DNA from: Streptomyces sp. NRRL S-337
GTDB taxonomy: Bacteria; Actinomycetota; Actinomycetes; Streptomycetales; Streptomycetaceae
Assembly (NCBI RefSeq): GCF_000720175.1
Contig: NZ_JOIX01000006.1
Coordinates: 101,013 to 165,012 of the forward strand
Length of the DNA stretch: 64,000 nt
Direction of reading: 5' to 3'
This document shows positions 24,232 to 33,554 of the stretch, piece after piece. The notes under the pieces were generated by a model. That model was not told where the DNA came from. It made no database searches and saw only the letters and a list, made by a program, of their open reading frames with translations. How positions within the stretch are numbered: position 1 is the first letter of the stretch; the number at the start of each line of letters is the position of its first letter. A program made the translations under genes and the position numbers.

Positions 24232-27200
24232 ATGCAGAAGCCGCCGGACCACGCATACCCGACCCACTGGGAAGCCGACGTGGTGCTGCGCGACGGCGGC
24301 ACGGCGCGGATCCGCCCCATCACCCCCGACGACGCCGAGCGGCTGGTCTCCTTCTACGAGCAGGTCTCGGACGAGTCCAAGTACTACCGCTTCTTCGCGC
24401 CCTACCCGCGCCTGTCCGACCGCGATGTGCACCGCTTCACCCACCACGACTACGTCGACCGGGTCGGGCTCGCGGCCACGGTCGGCGGCGAGTTCATCGC
24501 CACCGTCCGCTACGACCGGATCAACGACCAGGGGCTGCCCGCCAAGAGCCCCGAGGACGACCAGGCCGAGGTCGCCTTCCTGGTGCAGGACGCCCATCAG
24601 GGGCGTGGGGTCGCCTCCGCCCTTCTGGAGCATGTCGCGGCCGTCGCCCGCGAGCGCGGCATCCGGCGGTTCGCCGCCGAGGTGCTGCCCGCCAACACCA
24701 AGATGATCAAGGTCTTCACGGACGCCGGCTACACCCAGAAGCGCACCTTCGAAGACGGCGTGGTGCGGCTGGAGTTCGACCTCGAACCGACCGAGCAGTC
24801 CATGGCCGTGATGCGCAGCCGCGAGCAGCGCGCCGAGGCCCGCTCCGTCCAGCGGCTGCTCGCGCCCGGCTCGGTCGCCGTCATCGGCACCGGCCGCGCC
24901 CCCGGCGGCATCGGCCGCACGGCCCTGCGCCACATCCTCGACGCCGGCTTCACCGGCCGGCTGCACGCGGTCAACCACGCCTTCCCCGACGACCTGCGGC
25001 GGCTCGACCCCGAAGGCGTGCCGGCGGTCCGCGCGCTCCGGGAGATCCCCGACCCGGTCGACCTCGCGGTCATCGCCGTCCCCGCGGAGCGCGTCCCCGA
25101 AGTGATCCGCGACTGCGGCGAACACCGCGTCCAGGGCGTGCTGATCCTCTCCTCCGGTTACGCCGAGGCGGGCCCCGAGGGCAGGGAGCGGCAGCGCGCG
25201 GTGCTCCACCAGGCCCGCTCGTACGGCATGCGGCTCATCGGGCCGAACGCCTTCGGCCTGATCAACACCTCCGCCGACGTCCGGCTGAACGCCTCCCTCG
25301 CCCCGCAGATGCCCGGCGCCGGCCACATCGGCCTGTTCACCCAGTCCGGCGCCATCGGCATCGCCCTGCTCAGCGGACTGCACGCCCGCGGCCCCGGGGA
25401 CGGCGGGATCGCCGGCATCTCCGCGTTCGTCTCGGCCGGCAACCGCGCCGACGTCTCCGGCAACGACCTCCTCCAGTACTGGTACGAGGACCCCGACACC
25501 GACGTCGTGATCCTCTACCTGGAGACCATCGGCAACCCCCGCAAGTTCGCCCGGCTGGCCCGCCGCACCGCCGCCGTCAAGCCGGTCGTGGTCGCCCGGG
25601 GCGCCCGGCACAACGGCACCGCCCCGCCCGGCCACGCCGTGCCCACCGTCCGCGTCCCCGACAGCACGGTCGCCGCCCTGATGCGCCAGGCCGGGGTGAT
25701 CCGCGTCGACACCGTCACCGAGCTGATCGACGCCGGGCTGCTGCTGGCCTCCCAGCCGCTGCCGGCCGGCCCGCGCATCGCCATCCTCGGCAACTCCGAG
25801 TCGCTGGCCCTGCTCGCCTACGACGCCTGTCTGACCGAGCGACTGCGGCCGCTGCGCCCCCGGGTGCTGCCCTCCGCCGCGACACCGGACGACTTCCGCG
25901 CCGCGCTCGACGAGACGCTCTCCAGCGACGGCTGCGACGCGGTGATCGTCACGGCCATTCCCTGGGTGGGGGAGGAGGACGGCGCCTCCCCGGGCGCGAG
26001 CGAGGGCACCGCGCTCGCCGCGGCCCTGCGCGCGGCCGCCGCGGCCCACCCGGAGAAGCCGGTCACGGTCGTGCACCTCGCCATGGACGCCCTGGCTGAG
26101 ACCCTCGCCGCCCCGCCGCCCCTCCCGGACCCGGTGTCCCCGGCGGCGGACCAGCCCGTCCCGCCGGCCGCCGCGGAACCTCACCCGCCCGCCACGACCG
26201 GCCCCTCCTCACCGGCGACGACCGCCCTCACCCCACCGACGACGGCAACCCCCGCCCCACCACCCCGGCCCGCGTACCCGCCCGCCCGTCCGCCGTTCCC
26301 CCCGGGCCCGCCGCCGGGCGCCCGCCCCGCGGACCGGACGCCCCCGACCCCCGCCACCGAGGCCGCCGCCCCGCCCCGGCGCCGTCCCGCCCCGCTGCGC
26401 ATCCCCGCCTATCCCGCCGCCGAGCGGGCCGTACGGGCGCTCGCCGAGGCCGTCCGCTACGCCGCCTGGCGCCGGGAGGCGGCCGATCCCGGCCGGGTGC
26501 CCGAGTACGACGACATCCAGGAGGCCGCGGCCGGTGCCGACATCGAGCGGCTCCTCGACCGGCTCACCGCCGACGTCCCCAGCGGCCGCTCGGTACGGGT
26601 GCCGGACGACGACGCCGCGGCCCTGCTCGCCCGCTACGGCATCCATACCCGCCCCGTGCTGCCCGCCCCCGACCCCGACGCGGCCGTGCGCGCCGCCGAC
26701 CGCCTCGGCTACCCGGTGGCCCTCAAGACCACCGCGCCCCACCTGCGGCACCGCGCCGACCTCGGCGGAGTCCGGCTGGACATCGCCGGCGAAACGGAAC
26801 TCCGCCGCACCTACGCCGAATTGACCGATTTCCTCGGCTCGCCCGAAGAGCTCCGGCCGGTCGTCCAGTCCATGGTGCCGCGCGGCGTCGACACGGTCAT
26901 CAGCGCCGCCATCGACCCGGCCGCCGGCGCCGTGCTCTCCTTCGGCCTGGCCGGCGCCCCCTCCCAGCTGCTCGGCGACGTCGCCCACCGCCTCATCCCC
27001 GCGACCGACCGTGAGGTCGCCGAGCAGATCCGCTCGATCCGCGCCGCCCCGCTGCTCTTCGGCTGGCGCGGCTCCCAGCCGGTGGACACCGCCGCCCTCG
27101 CCGAGCTGCTGCTCCGGGTCTCCCGGCTCGTCGACGACCATCCCGAGGTGGTCGGGGTGGAGCTCGAACCGGTCGTCGTCGCCCCGCGCGGCCTGTCGGT

Positions 27201-27276
27201 CCTGGGCGCCGCCGTCCGCCTGGCCCGGCCGCCCGCCACCACCGACCTGGGCCCCCGCCGCCTGCCCGCCTACTGA
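24232..27276 (+). CDS. GNAT acetyltransferase fused to NDP-forming acyl-CoA synthetase (Pat-like)
   Basis: A 1014-residue fusion. An N-terminal GNAT domain (about 1-190) shows acetyl-CoA-binding QGRGVASALLEH. It is followed by a CoA-binding and succinyl-CoA-ligase-like region (about 215-630; RLIGPNAFGLIN, FTQSGAIGIALL) and a C-terminal ATP-grasp domain (about 790-1010). The layout matches actinobacterial and Salmonella-type Pat enzymes that acetylate acyl-CoA synthetases. Unusually, a Pro/Ala/Thr-rich linker of about 100 residues (roughly 625-725) separates the ligase halves. A -10-like TACGCT ends 6 bases before the ATG, suggesting a leaderless message. The synthetase part is often catalytically dead in this family; activity is not judged here. 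Confidence 0.87.
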   Translation: MQKPPDHAYPTHWEADVVLRDGGTARIRPITPDDAERLVSFYEQVSDESKYYRFFAPYPRLSDRDVHRFTHHDYVDRVGLAATVGGEFIATVRYDRINDQGLPAKSPEDDQAEVAFLVQDAHQGRGVASALLEHVAAVARERGIRRFAAEVLPANTKMIKVFTDAGYTQKRTFEDGVVRLEFDLEPTEQSMAVMRSREQRAEARSVQRLLAPGSVAVIGTGRAPGGIGRTALRHILDAGFTGRLHAVNHAFPDDLRRLDPEGVPAVRALREIPDPVDLAVIAVPAERVPEVIRDCGEHRVQGVLILSSGYAEAGPEGRERQRAVLHQARSYGMRLIGPNAFGLINTSADVRLNASLAPQMPGAGHIGLFTQSGAIGIALLSGLHARGPGDGGIAGISAFVSAGNRADVSGNDLLQYWYEDPDTDVVILYLETIGNPRKFARLARRTAAVKPVVVARGARHNGTAPPGHAVPTVRVPDSTVAALMRQAGVIRVDTVTELIDAGLLLASQPLPAGPRIAILGNSESLALLAYDACLTERLRPLRPRVLPSAATPDDFRAALDETLSSDGCDAVIVTAIPWVGEEDGASPGASEGTALAAALRAAAAAHPEKPVTVVHLAMDALAETLAAPPPLPDPVSPAADQPVPPAAAEPHPPATTGPSSPATTALTPPTTATPAPPPRPAYPPARPPFPPGPPPGARPADRTPPTPATEAAAPPRRRPAPLRIPAYPAAERAVRALAEAVRYAAWRREAADPGRVPEYDDIQEAAAGADIERLLDRLTADVPSGRSVRVPDDDAAALLARYGIHTRPVLPAPDPDAAVRAADRLGYPVALKTTAPHLRHRADLGGVRLDIAGETELRRTYAELTDFLGSPEELRPVVQSMVPRGVDTVISAAIDPAAGAVLSFGLAGAPSQLLGDVAHRLIPATDREVAEQIRSIRAAPLLFGWRGSQPVDTAALAELLLRVSRLVDDHPEVVGVELEPVVVAPRGLSVLGAAVRLARPPATTDLGPRRLPAY

Positions 27277-27334
27277 GCCGCCCGGAGCGCACGGACCCCG
27301 CCCCCGCAGGGGCCGTGGTGCCCGCCGGGCCCCG

Positions 27335-27340
27335 TAGGAT
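27335..27340 (+). promoter_or_regulatory. -10 element of a probable leaderless promoter
   Basis: TAGGAT ends 7 bases before the ATG at 27348, with no Shine-Dalgarno between. This spacing is typical of leaderless actinomycete transcripts. Confidence 0.45.
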
Positions 27341-27347
27341 GGACCCC

Positions 27348-27941
27348 ATGGCTAAGACCGGTACGACGACCCAGGGGCTGCGCGCGGCGATCGAGCGCAG
27401 TGGCTATTACCCGACGCTCGTGGCCGAGGCGGTGCAGGCCGCGGTCGGTGGTGAGCCGGTGGTGTCGTACCTCGTCCACCAGGAGACGACCTTCGACGCC
27501 AACGAGGTCCGCCGCCACGTCACCGTCCTCGTCCTGACCGGCACCCGCTTCATCGTCAGCCACACCGACGAGCAGGCCGCCGACGCCACCTCCCCCTCGC
27601 CGTACGCCACCACCTCCACCGAGTCCGTCAAGCTCGGCCGGATCTCCTCCGTGGTGCTCAGCCGCGTGGTCGCCAACCCGGAGTCGTACACTCCCGGCCA
27701 GCTGCCCCGCGAGGTCGTGCTCACCATCGGGTGGGGCGCGGTGGCCCGGCTGGACCTGGAGCCCGCCGCCTGCGGCGACCCCAACTGCGAGGCGGACCAC
27801 GGCTACACAGGTTCCTCCACCGCCGATGACCTCTCGCTGCGGGTCAGCGAGGCCGGCGACGGCCCCGACTCGGTGCGCGAGACGCTCGCCTTCGCCCAGG
27901 CGCTCTCCGAGGCCACCGCGGCCACCACCACCTCCCGCTGA
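27348..27941 (+). CDS. DUF5998 family protein
   Basis: A soluble conserved actinomycete protein of 197 residues, recognised by its pattern (GLRAAIERSGYYPTLVAEAV at the start, SVKLGRISSVVLSRVVANPE, and a Cys pair in AACGDPNCEADHGYTG). Function unknown. Its stop overlaps the ATG of the phosphodiesterase gene (TGATG), so the two are co-translated. A -10-like hexamer just upstream suggests the transcript begins at or near the start codon. Confidence 0.75.
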   Translation: MAKTGTTTQGLRAAIERSGYYPTLVAEAVQAAVGGEPVVSYLVHQETTFDANEVRRHVTVLVLTGTRFIVSHTDEQAADATSPSPYATTSTESVKLGRISSVVLSRVVANPESYTPGQLPREVVLTIGWGAVARLDLEPAACGDPNCEADHGYTGSSTADDLSLRVSEAGDGPDSVRETLAFAQALSEATAATTTSR

Positions 27942-29131
27942 TGGTCGACGTCGCCCCCGCCTGGCCGGAACCCGAACCGCTCGACCCGCTGGGCGCGCCG
28001 GTCCCGCAGTACGGCACCGGCTCGCTCGCCGATCTGCTGCCCACCATCGCCGCCGGTCTCGGCATGGCCGAGCTCGCCACCGGCATGGACCTCGCACCCG
28101 CCGACCGGGCCTGCGTCTTCCTGATCGACGGCCTCGGCTGGGACCTGCTCCGCGCGCACCCGGAGGAGGCACCGTTCCTCACCTCTCTCCTTGGATCGTC
28201 GTTCAACGGCAGCGGCCGTCCGCTCACCGCCGGCTTCCCCTCGACCACCGCGACCTCGCTCGCCTCGGTGGGCACGGGCCTGCCGCCCGGCGCCCACGGC
28301 CTGCCCGGCTACACCTGCCAGGACCCGGCCACCGGTGAGCTGATGAACCAGCTGCGCTGGTACCCGTGGACCGACCCGTACGCCTGGCAGCCCTACCCGA
28401 CGGTCTTCCAGCTCGCCGACGCCGCGGGCATCCACACCTGCCAGGTCTCCGCGCCGGACTTCCAGCACACCCCGCTGACCAAGATCGCGCTCAGCGGCGG
28501 CACCTTCCACGGCCGGCTCTCCGGCGAGGAGCGGATGGACCTGGCCGCCGCGCAGCTGGCCGCCGACGACCGTTCGCTGGTCTACACGTACTACTCCGAG
28601 GTCGACGGCAAGGGCCACCGCTACGGCGTCAACTCCGACGCCTGGCGCGGACAGTTGATGTACGTCGACCGGCTGGCCCAGCGGCTGGCCGAGCAACTGC
28701 CGCCGCGCAGCGCGCTCTACATCACCGCCGACCACGGCATGATCGACATCCCGTTCGGCCCGGAGTCCCGGATCGACTTCGACGAGGACTGGGAACTCCG
28801 CGCCGGCGTCCGCCTGTTGGGCGGCGAGGGCCGGGCCCGGCACGTCTACGCCCATCCGGGCGCGGCCGCCGATGTGCTCGCCGTGTGGCGCGAGGTGGTC
28901 GGCGACCAGATGTGGGTCGCGAGTCGCGAAGAGGCCATCGCCGCCGGGTGGTTCGGGCCGTACGTCGACGACCGGGTGCGTGACCGGATCGGCGACGTGG
29001 TCGCGGCCGCCCACGCCGACATGGTGATCATCGCGACCGAACGGGAGCCCCGGGAGTCGGAGATGGTCGGTATGCACGGGTCGATGACCTCCATGGAGCA
29101 GCTGGTGCCGCTCCTGGAAGTCCGCACCTGA
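27941..29131 (+). CDS. Alkaline-phosphatase-superfamily phosphodiesterase/nucleotide pyrophosphatase
   Basis: Enzyme of 396 residues in the type I phosphodiesterase/nucleotide pyrophosphatase family. Metal and nucleophile signatures are FLIDGLGWDLL (first Asp), TAGFPSTTATSLASVGTG (nucleophile Thr/Ser), SEVDGKGHRYG and ITADHGMIDIP. No signal peptide, so probably cytoplasmic. Substrate is unknown. It is translationally coupled to DUF5998 upstream and is followed by tdk after 122 bases. Confidence 0.85.
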   Translation: MVDVAPAWPEPEPLDPLGAPVPQYGTGSLADLLPTIAAGLGMAELATGMDLAPADRACVFLIDGLGWDLLRAHPEEAPFLTSLLGSSFNGSGRPLTAGFPSTTATSLASVGTGLPPGAHGLPGYTCQDPATGELMNQLRWYPWTDPYAWQPYPTVFQLADAAGIHTCQVSAPDFQHTPLTKIALSGGTFHGRLSGEERMDLAAAQLAADDRSLVYTYYSEVDGKGHRYGVNSDAWRGQLMYVDRLAQRLAEQLPPRSALYITADHGMIDIPFGPESRIDFDEDWELRAGVRLLGGEGRARHVYAHPGAAADVLAVWREVVGDQMWVASREEAIAAGWFGPYVDDRVRDRIGDVVAAAHADMVIIATEREPRESEMVGMHGSMTSMEQLVPLLEVRT

Positions 29132-29253
29132 CCGCAGCCCGCCCGCGACCCCGCCCTTCACCTTCCCTGTGCCCTCCGCCCGTTGGCCCCGCGCGGGCCG
29201 TGCCCTCCCCTGGGTGGGCGACGACTCCGACCCGAAAGGCCATCCCCCGCGCC

Positions 29254-29904
29254 ATGTCCGAATTGGTATTTTTCTCCGGAACGATGGACTGTGGGAAGTC
29301 GACTCTGGCGCTACAGATTGCGCACAACCGGTCGGCCCGCGGGCTGCAGGGCGTGATCTTCACCCGGGAGGACCGTGCGGGGTCCGGCAAGCTGTCCTCG
29401 CGCCTGGGGTTGGTGACCGACGCGGTGGAGGCCGGTCCCGAGCTGGATCTGTACGCGTTCGTGGTGGAGCGCATGTCGAGGGGAGGCAAGGTGGACTACG
29501 TCATCGTGGACGAGGCGCAGTTCCTGTCGCCCGAGCAGATCGACCAGCTGGCCCGGATCGTGGACGATCTGGACCTCGATGTCTTCGCGTTCGGCATCAC
29601 TACGGACTTCCGGACCAAGTTGTTCCCCGGCTCGCAGCGGCTGATCGAACTGGCGGACCGGCTTGAGACGCTTCAGGTCGAGGCGATGTGCTGGTGCGGG
29701 GCACGGGCCACGCACAACGCTCGCACGGTGGGGGGCGAGATGGTCGTCGAGGGCGAACAGGTCGTGGTGGGGGATGTGCGAGGGGCTGCGGAGGCCGTCG
29801 GGTACGAGGTCCTGTGCCGCCGTCATCATCGCAAGCGGGTGACGAGCGCGACGGCACGAGCGGCAACGCTTTCGCCTGATGTGCTGCCGGTGACGTCGGG
29901 TTGA
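29254..29904 (+). CDS. tdk: Thymidine kinase
   Basis: Type II thymidine kinase of 216 residues, salvaging thymidine to dTMP. It has a P-loop in FFSGTMDCGKSTLALQIA, Walker B/DEAQF in VIVDEAQFL, the lasso region FGITTDFRTKLFPGS, and zinc-site cysteines in CWCGARAT and CRRHH. The ATG at 29254 is the family start; 18 extra codons upstream are open but not conserved. Third-position bias is weaker than in neighbouring core genes. A second divergent copy of its last about 70 codons lies at 49637-49854, marking the far side of the accessory segment. Confidence 0.93.
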   Translation: MSELVFFSGTMDCGKSTLALQIAHNRSARGLQGVIFTREDRAGSGKLSSRLGLVTDAVEAGPELDLYAFVVERMSRGGKVDYVIVDEAQFLSPEQIDQLARIVDDLDLDVFAFGITTDFRTKLFPGSQRLIELADRLETLQVEAMCWCGARATHNARTVGGEMVVEGEQVVVGDVRGAAEAVGYEVLCRRHHRKRVTSATARAATLSPDVLPVTSG

Positions 29905-30904
29905 CCATGCGTCAAGGCGGCACTGTCGAGCTCCGGGGAGGGAGTGGCTCATTGTGTTCCAGACGTGACGTGGCTGAACGACTGGGGTGACGAGCCGCAT
30001 TGGCAGTAGGTTCTTCGAGTCCAGGGCAGAAGCCACAACCAAGGGAAGGTCGCGTCACACCCCATGTGACCTGGGGAGATGCCCTGGTCGGGGCCGTTTT
30101 GCATCCCGGTGGGCTCCCCTCTCTGACCTGCGGGTTCCCGGGAGTGCCTCCGGGAATGTGCACTGGTTGTCCACAGGGATGGGTATGCGGGACAGGGCTG
30201 TCAGGGGTGCCACCACTGGGAGGATCACGATCGGTGGTTTGCGACTGGTGGGGCGCGGTGTCCGGCGAGCGCCCGGGTGGTGGCGACGCACGGTTGGCCA
30301 GCTGCTGTTGCGGACGGGCCACAGCCGGTGCGGGCGGTGGCGCGATCACCGGCAGGTGACCAACGGGATACTGCCGGGTGCGGACTGGGATGCCGTGGCG
30401 AGACGTGCCGGAACGATTCGGTTACTCGTTCCGGCATTCACCGTCTGTCTCCTCCGCCGTGGTTTCGTCGGCGGTGGGCGTCACTCTGGCTACAGCCGCG
30501 CCCAGCTCGCGCCGTGGCGGTGTGGGACAAGATTCCGCGGACCCACGCGGCCGGACAGGTGCCGATAGACGGACGACTGACCGGCTGTCTGGGAGCCACA
30601 GCGTGAGTTTGGTGCTGAGCCAGTGGTGCTCCCGGTGATCACGTGCCGCTGCTCGCGCGCCACCGTCCGCACCGGTTGTTGCTCTTGTGAGGCAGCGGCG
30701 CCCCATCGCCACTCATCGTCAGTTGAATCCCGTACCGGGCATGACCGTGCCGCTTCCCATTCGCCCGTTTCCTTCATCTTCCCAGGTCAGCAATGGTTTT
30801 GAGACAAACCGCAGAGCTAATTGTCCCGCTCTACTTGACGTCCTAAGCTCCTTCTGCTGCGCACTCGCAGCGCTCAACAGGCTGCACTGCCACGGGGGAA
30901 GCAG
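29905..30904. other. Kilobase of decayed sequence between tdk and the ESX-type locus
   Basis: No intact gene is supported. A transposase remnant occupies about 30299-30440. Several frames are open for 60-120 codons (for example 30000-30359, rich in Gly, Cys and Pro) but show no recognisable family. The final 250 bases should contain the promoter of the ESX-type operon; GGGGGAAGC before 30905 is its ribosome-binding site. Confidence 0.5.
30299..30440 (+). pseudogene. IS5-family transposase remnant
   Basis: One frame reads LLLRTGHSRCGRWRDHRQVTNGIL and continues after a two-base loss in the next frame as RVRTGMPWRDVPERFG, together reconstituting the N-terminal DUF4096-type motif of IS5-family transposases. 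The conserved continuation is lost after about 30440, and the catalytic domain is missing. Confidence 0.65.
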
Positions 30905-31363
30905 ATGAACTACGACCAGGATTGGGACCGCCGTCTCAATCCGTTCCGCTACAACGCGGACGGGACACTCACCGATGCCGCCAAGCGCCAGAACGTGACG
31001 ATGGAGCTCAACTCGGCTGGTGCCAACGGGGGTGGAGGCGCAGGGGCGGTAGGCCATCAATCGACGGTCCGCCCATCCGCTCTGACCAAGGCGGCCAGGG
31101 CGTTGGATGAGCTGCAGGGGGACACCGACAAGGTGGATCAGCACACGCTGGCGGAGACTGATGTGGCGTCGAACGCTCTTCGCGGCTGGCAATCGGCCGG
31201 CGGACTGTTCAGGTTGCACAGGCGGTGGGCCGAGGAGTCTGTCCACCTCAGTGCGATGTTGTTTGAGGCCAACGTAAAGCTGCGCGACACCAGTTCCTCG
31301 TACGAGCGGAACGAGCACGGTGAGAAGACCAGGATGGATTCACTTGACGGCGGGAGGGGCTGA
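30905..31363 (+). CDS. Small helical protein of the ESX-type locus
   Basis: First gene of the type VII-like locus, 152 residues. A polar, Gly-rich N-terminus (about 1-60) is followed by predicted helices with WQSAGGLFRLHRRWAEESVHLSAML at the turn, then the helical stretch NVKLRDTSSSYERNE. This resembles the helical-hairpin ESX proteins of the WXG100 superfamily, without an exact WxG. ATG follows GGGGGAAG. The next gene begins two bases after the stop, so the pair is an operon and may encode interacting partners. Family assignment is by resemblance only. Confidence 0.6.
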   Translation: MNYDQDWDRRLNPFRYNADGTLTDAAKRQNVTMELNSAGANGGGGAGAVGHQSTVRPSALTKAARALDELQGDTDKVDQHTLAETDVASNALRGWQSAGGLFRLHRRWAEESVHLSAMLFEANVKLRDTSSSYERNEHGEKTRMDSLDGGRG

Positions 31364-31365
31364 GC

Positions 31366-33552
31366 ATGGTTGCGTTCTCCGATCTCCTCCACGCCGACCT
31401 TGGCAAGCTTCAGGCGGCGGCTGACGAGTGGAAGCTGCTGCCCAAGAAGTACCAGGGGCTGCAAGAGCTGTTCGAGGCCCGTGTCACGAACCCACTCAAG
31501 GCTGACTGGCAAGGGGACGCGGCCGACCAGGCGCAGAGCTCTCTCGCTGAGATCAAGAAGCAGTACGGTGCCGCCGCGGCAGAGGCGCAAGCGATCGCGA
31601 CGCTGCTGCTCGACGCCCATGCGGAGTTCAGCGCCGCACAGAAGAAGCTTCGCCGGATCGTCGATGAGGAAGCACCGGCCGAGAAGCTTGAAGTGCTGGA
31701 CAGCGGCACGGTCATCGATGTGGATCCCGAGAACCAAGGCTTTGGCGCCGCGTCTGTGGACGTCTTCAAGCCGGAGCGCAAGGCCCAGATCGAAGCCATA
31801 CAACGGCGCATCGAGAAGGTGCTGAGGGACGCCACCGCAGCTGACGAAGCCGCGGACTGGGCACTGCGCCAGGACGCCAACGGCAAGAACAACGACTCCT
31901 TCAGCAAGAACATCTATACGTCACTGGACTCGGCCCGGGATGCCAAGAAGGACATGGCCGAGGCACTGAGGCTGACCGAGAAGGGTGAAGACCTCAGCAA
32001 CGCCGAGTTGGACAGGCTGGGGAAGATCCTTTCCAGGCGCAGAACCGACATGGTCTTCGCGGAGAAGTTCGCTACCGCCATGGGCCCGAAGGGCGTACTC
32101 GAATTCTGGCGTGAGGCGTCCGGGCCCGGCTCCGGAGAGCGAGGCGTCGAACGCAACCTTGCTCTGAAGCATTTGCAGGCCGGTCTTGGCTCCACACTCG
32201 GCATGGCCACGCAGAGTGACAGCGCAGCGATGGACGGCTGGAAGGAGAAGATGCTGGCGCTGGGCCCGCAGACGATCGACCCCGGCGGTAGCGGTGGCCC
32301 CAACGCGAAGGGCTACCAGTTGATGAGCAGCCTGATGCGCAGCGGGATCTACGACGCCGATTTCCTCAATGACTACGGCCGGGACCTCGTGAAGTACGAG
32401 AAGTCCAGAAGTGGATCGACCCCCAGGGAGTTGTGGGCTCCGGACTCCACCATGCTGCGGATCGACTACTCCGGAGATGGACCGGGCGCCGATCCCATGA
32501 CGGGGTACATGGATGCGCTGAGCATGAATCCGGATGCTGCCACCCAGTTCCTCGATCCTGGCGAGTCTCGTGAGAACGGAAATCTCAAATACCTTGTGGA
32601 TGACCGTGAGTGGGTGAAAGACGGGTTCGAGGAGAAGACGGGGCAGGGGTCGTTGGCCCTTGCCATCGAAGCCGGCGCAACCGGGCATCAGCCCGGTGGG
32701 GAAGATGCTGTGCGGGAGCACACTGCATCGCAGGCCAGGGTCATGCGTGACAGCATCAACATGCTCGACGGTGGCCCAAAGAACGAGAAGCTCCCCGAAG
32801 GTATGCAGCGTCCGATCGCCAGCGCGCTTGGCGACTATGTATCGGATACGCACGACATCCTGACAGGAAACAACGTCGAGTCCCTGGACCACCAGGGGAA
32901 GGGGGAATCAGGCGTCTGGCAGGACGAAGGCGCTGGACAGATACGGATGTCCACCGACAGGTCGTCTTTGATTCGGGTGATGCGCGGAGTCTCGGATGAT
33001 CCTGAGGCGTACCACATCCTGCAGGAGGCAGGAACGGCCCATGTGGCACAGCAGCTGGCTGACCTCTCGCCCGATGCCCCAGAGAAAGACGTAAGGGGTG
33101 TCATGGGAGACGCTGCAAGAGTTACCGGCGCCATTGACGCTATCCAGGGGGATGTCATCCTCGATCGGCGTGACAGTGGACTCACTGATCATAAGTGGTG
33201 GATCGGAAAGGCTGGCTATCACACCACCGCAGGAATCGTTACCAAATTCCCCGTAGTCGGCGATATCGCGGTTCGCCTTACCGACGTCGGCGCTGCTGCC
33301 TGGCAACAGCATGTGGACTCAGCCGTTCAGGCTGCCGGAGCTGGCGAAATAGATGAGAACACCATCCGAGGTGAACTCGGGACCAGCGGACAATCAGGCG
33401 TCCAAAAGATGGTGGCCGAGTGGTACAAGATGCACAACGATGACCCTGATTCGGGACACGTTCATTCCGTGCAGAATGATATGAGGGGTATTTATGAGGA
33501 CGGTCGCACTGACGCTCAGGATACGCTGGGTCGAGGGAAGAATAATAACTAG
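31366..33552 (+). CDS. Large protein with N-terminal WXG-like domain, probable type VII substrate
   Basis: A 728-residue soluble protein. Residues about 1-110 form an ESX-like helical hairpin with DWQGDAADQAQ at the turn position, and a coiled region runs to about 200. The long central and C-terminal part resembles large actinomycete proteins of unknown function near ESX genes (DUF6571-like impression). It has IPTFGD-like TKFPVVGDIAVRLTDVG near residue 625 and an Asn/Asp-rich tail. No signal peptide, toxin or nuclease motif was recognised. Base composition is less GC-biased than core genes. Export by the EccC system downstream is inferred. Confidence 0.65.
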   Translation: MVAFSDLLHADLGKLQAAADEWKLLPKKYQGLQELFEARVTNPLKADWQGDAADQAQSSLAEIKKQYGAAAAEAQAIATLLLDAHAEFSAAQKKLRRIVDEEAPAEKLEVLDSGTVIDVDPENQGFGAASVDVFKPERKAQIEAIQRRIEKVLRDATAADEAADWALRQDANGKNNDSFSKNIYTSLDSARDAKKDMAEALRLTEKGEDLSNAELDRLGKILSRRRTDMVFAEKFATAMGPKGVLEFWREASGPGSGERGVERNLALKHLQAGLGSTLGMATQSDSAAMDGWKEKMLALGPQTIDPGGSGGPNAKGYQLMSSLMRSGIYDADFLNDYGRDLVKYEKSRSGSTPRELWAPDSTMLRIDYSGDGPGADPMTGYMDALSMNPDAATQFLDPGESRENGNLKYLVDDREWVKDGFEEKTGQGSLALAIEAGATGHQPGGEDAVREHTASQARVMRDSINMLDGGPKNEKLPEGMQRPIASALGDYVSDTHDILTGNNVESLDHQGKGESGVWQDEGAGQIRMSTDRSSLIRVMRGVSDDPEAYHILQEAGTAHVAQQLADLSPDAPEKDVRGVMGDAARVTGAIDAIQGDVILDRRDSGLTDHKWWIGKAGYHTTAGIVTKFPVVGDIAVRLTDVGAAAWQQHVDSAVQAAGAGEIDENTIRGELGTSGQSGVQKMVAEWYKMHNDDPDSGHVHSVQNDMRGIYEDGRTDAQDTLGRGKNNN

Positions 33553-33554
33553 TC

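Noticed and set aside
24130..26184. 684-codon minus-strand open frame
   Set aside because: It lies opposite the Pat-like gene, is Gly/Val/Asp-rich without any family motif, and reflects high GC on the antisense strand.
30000..30359. 119-codon Gly/Cys/Pro-rich ORF
   Set aside because: No ribosome-binding site, no family resemblance, and it overlaps the transposase remnant in another frame.
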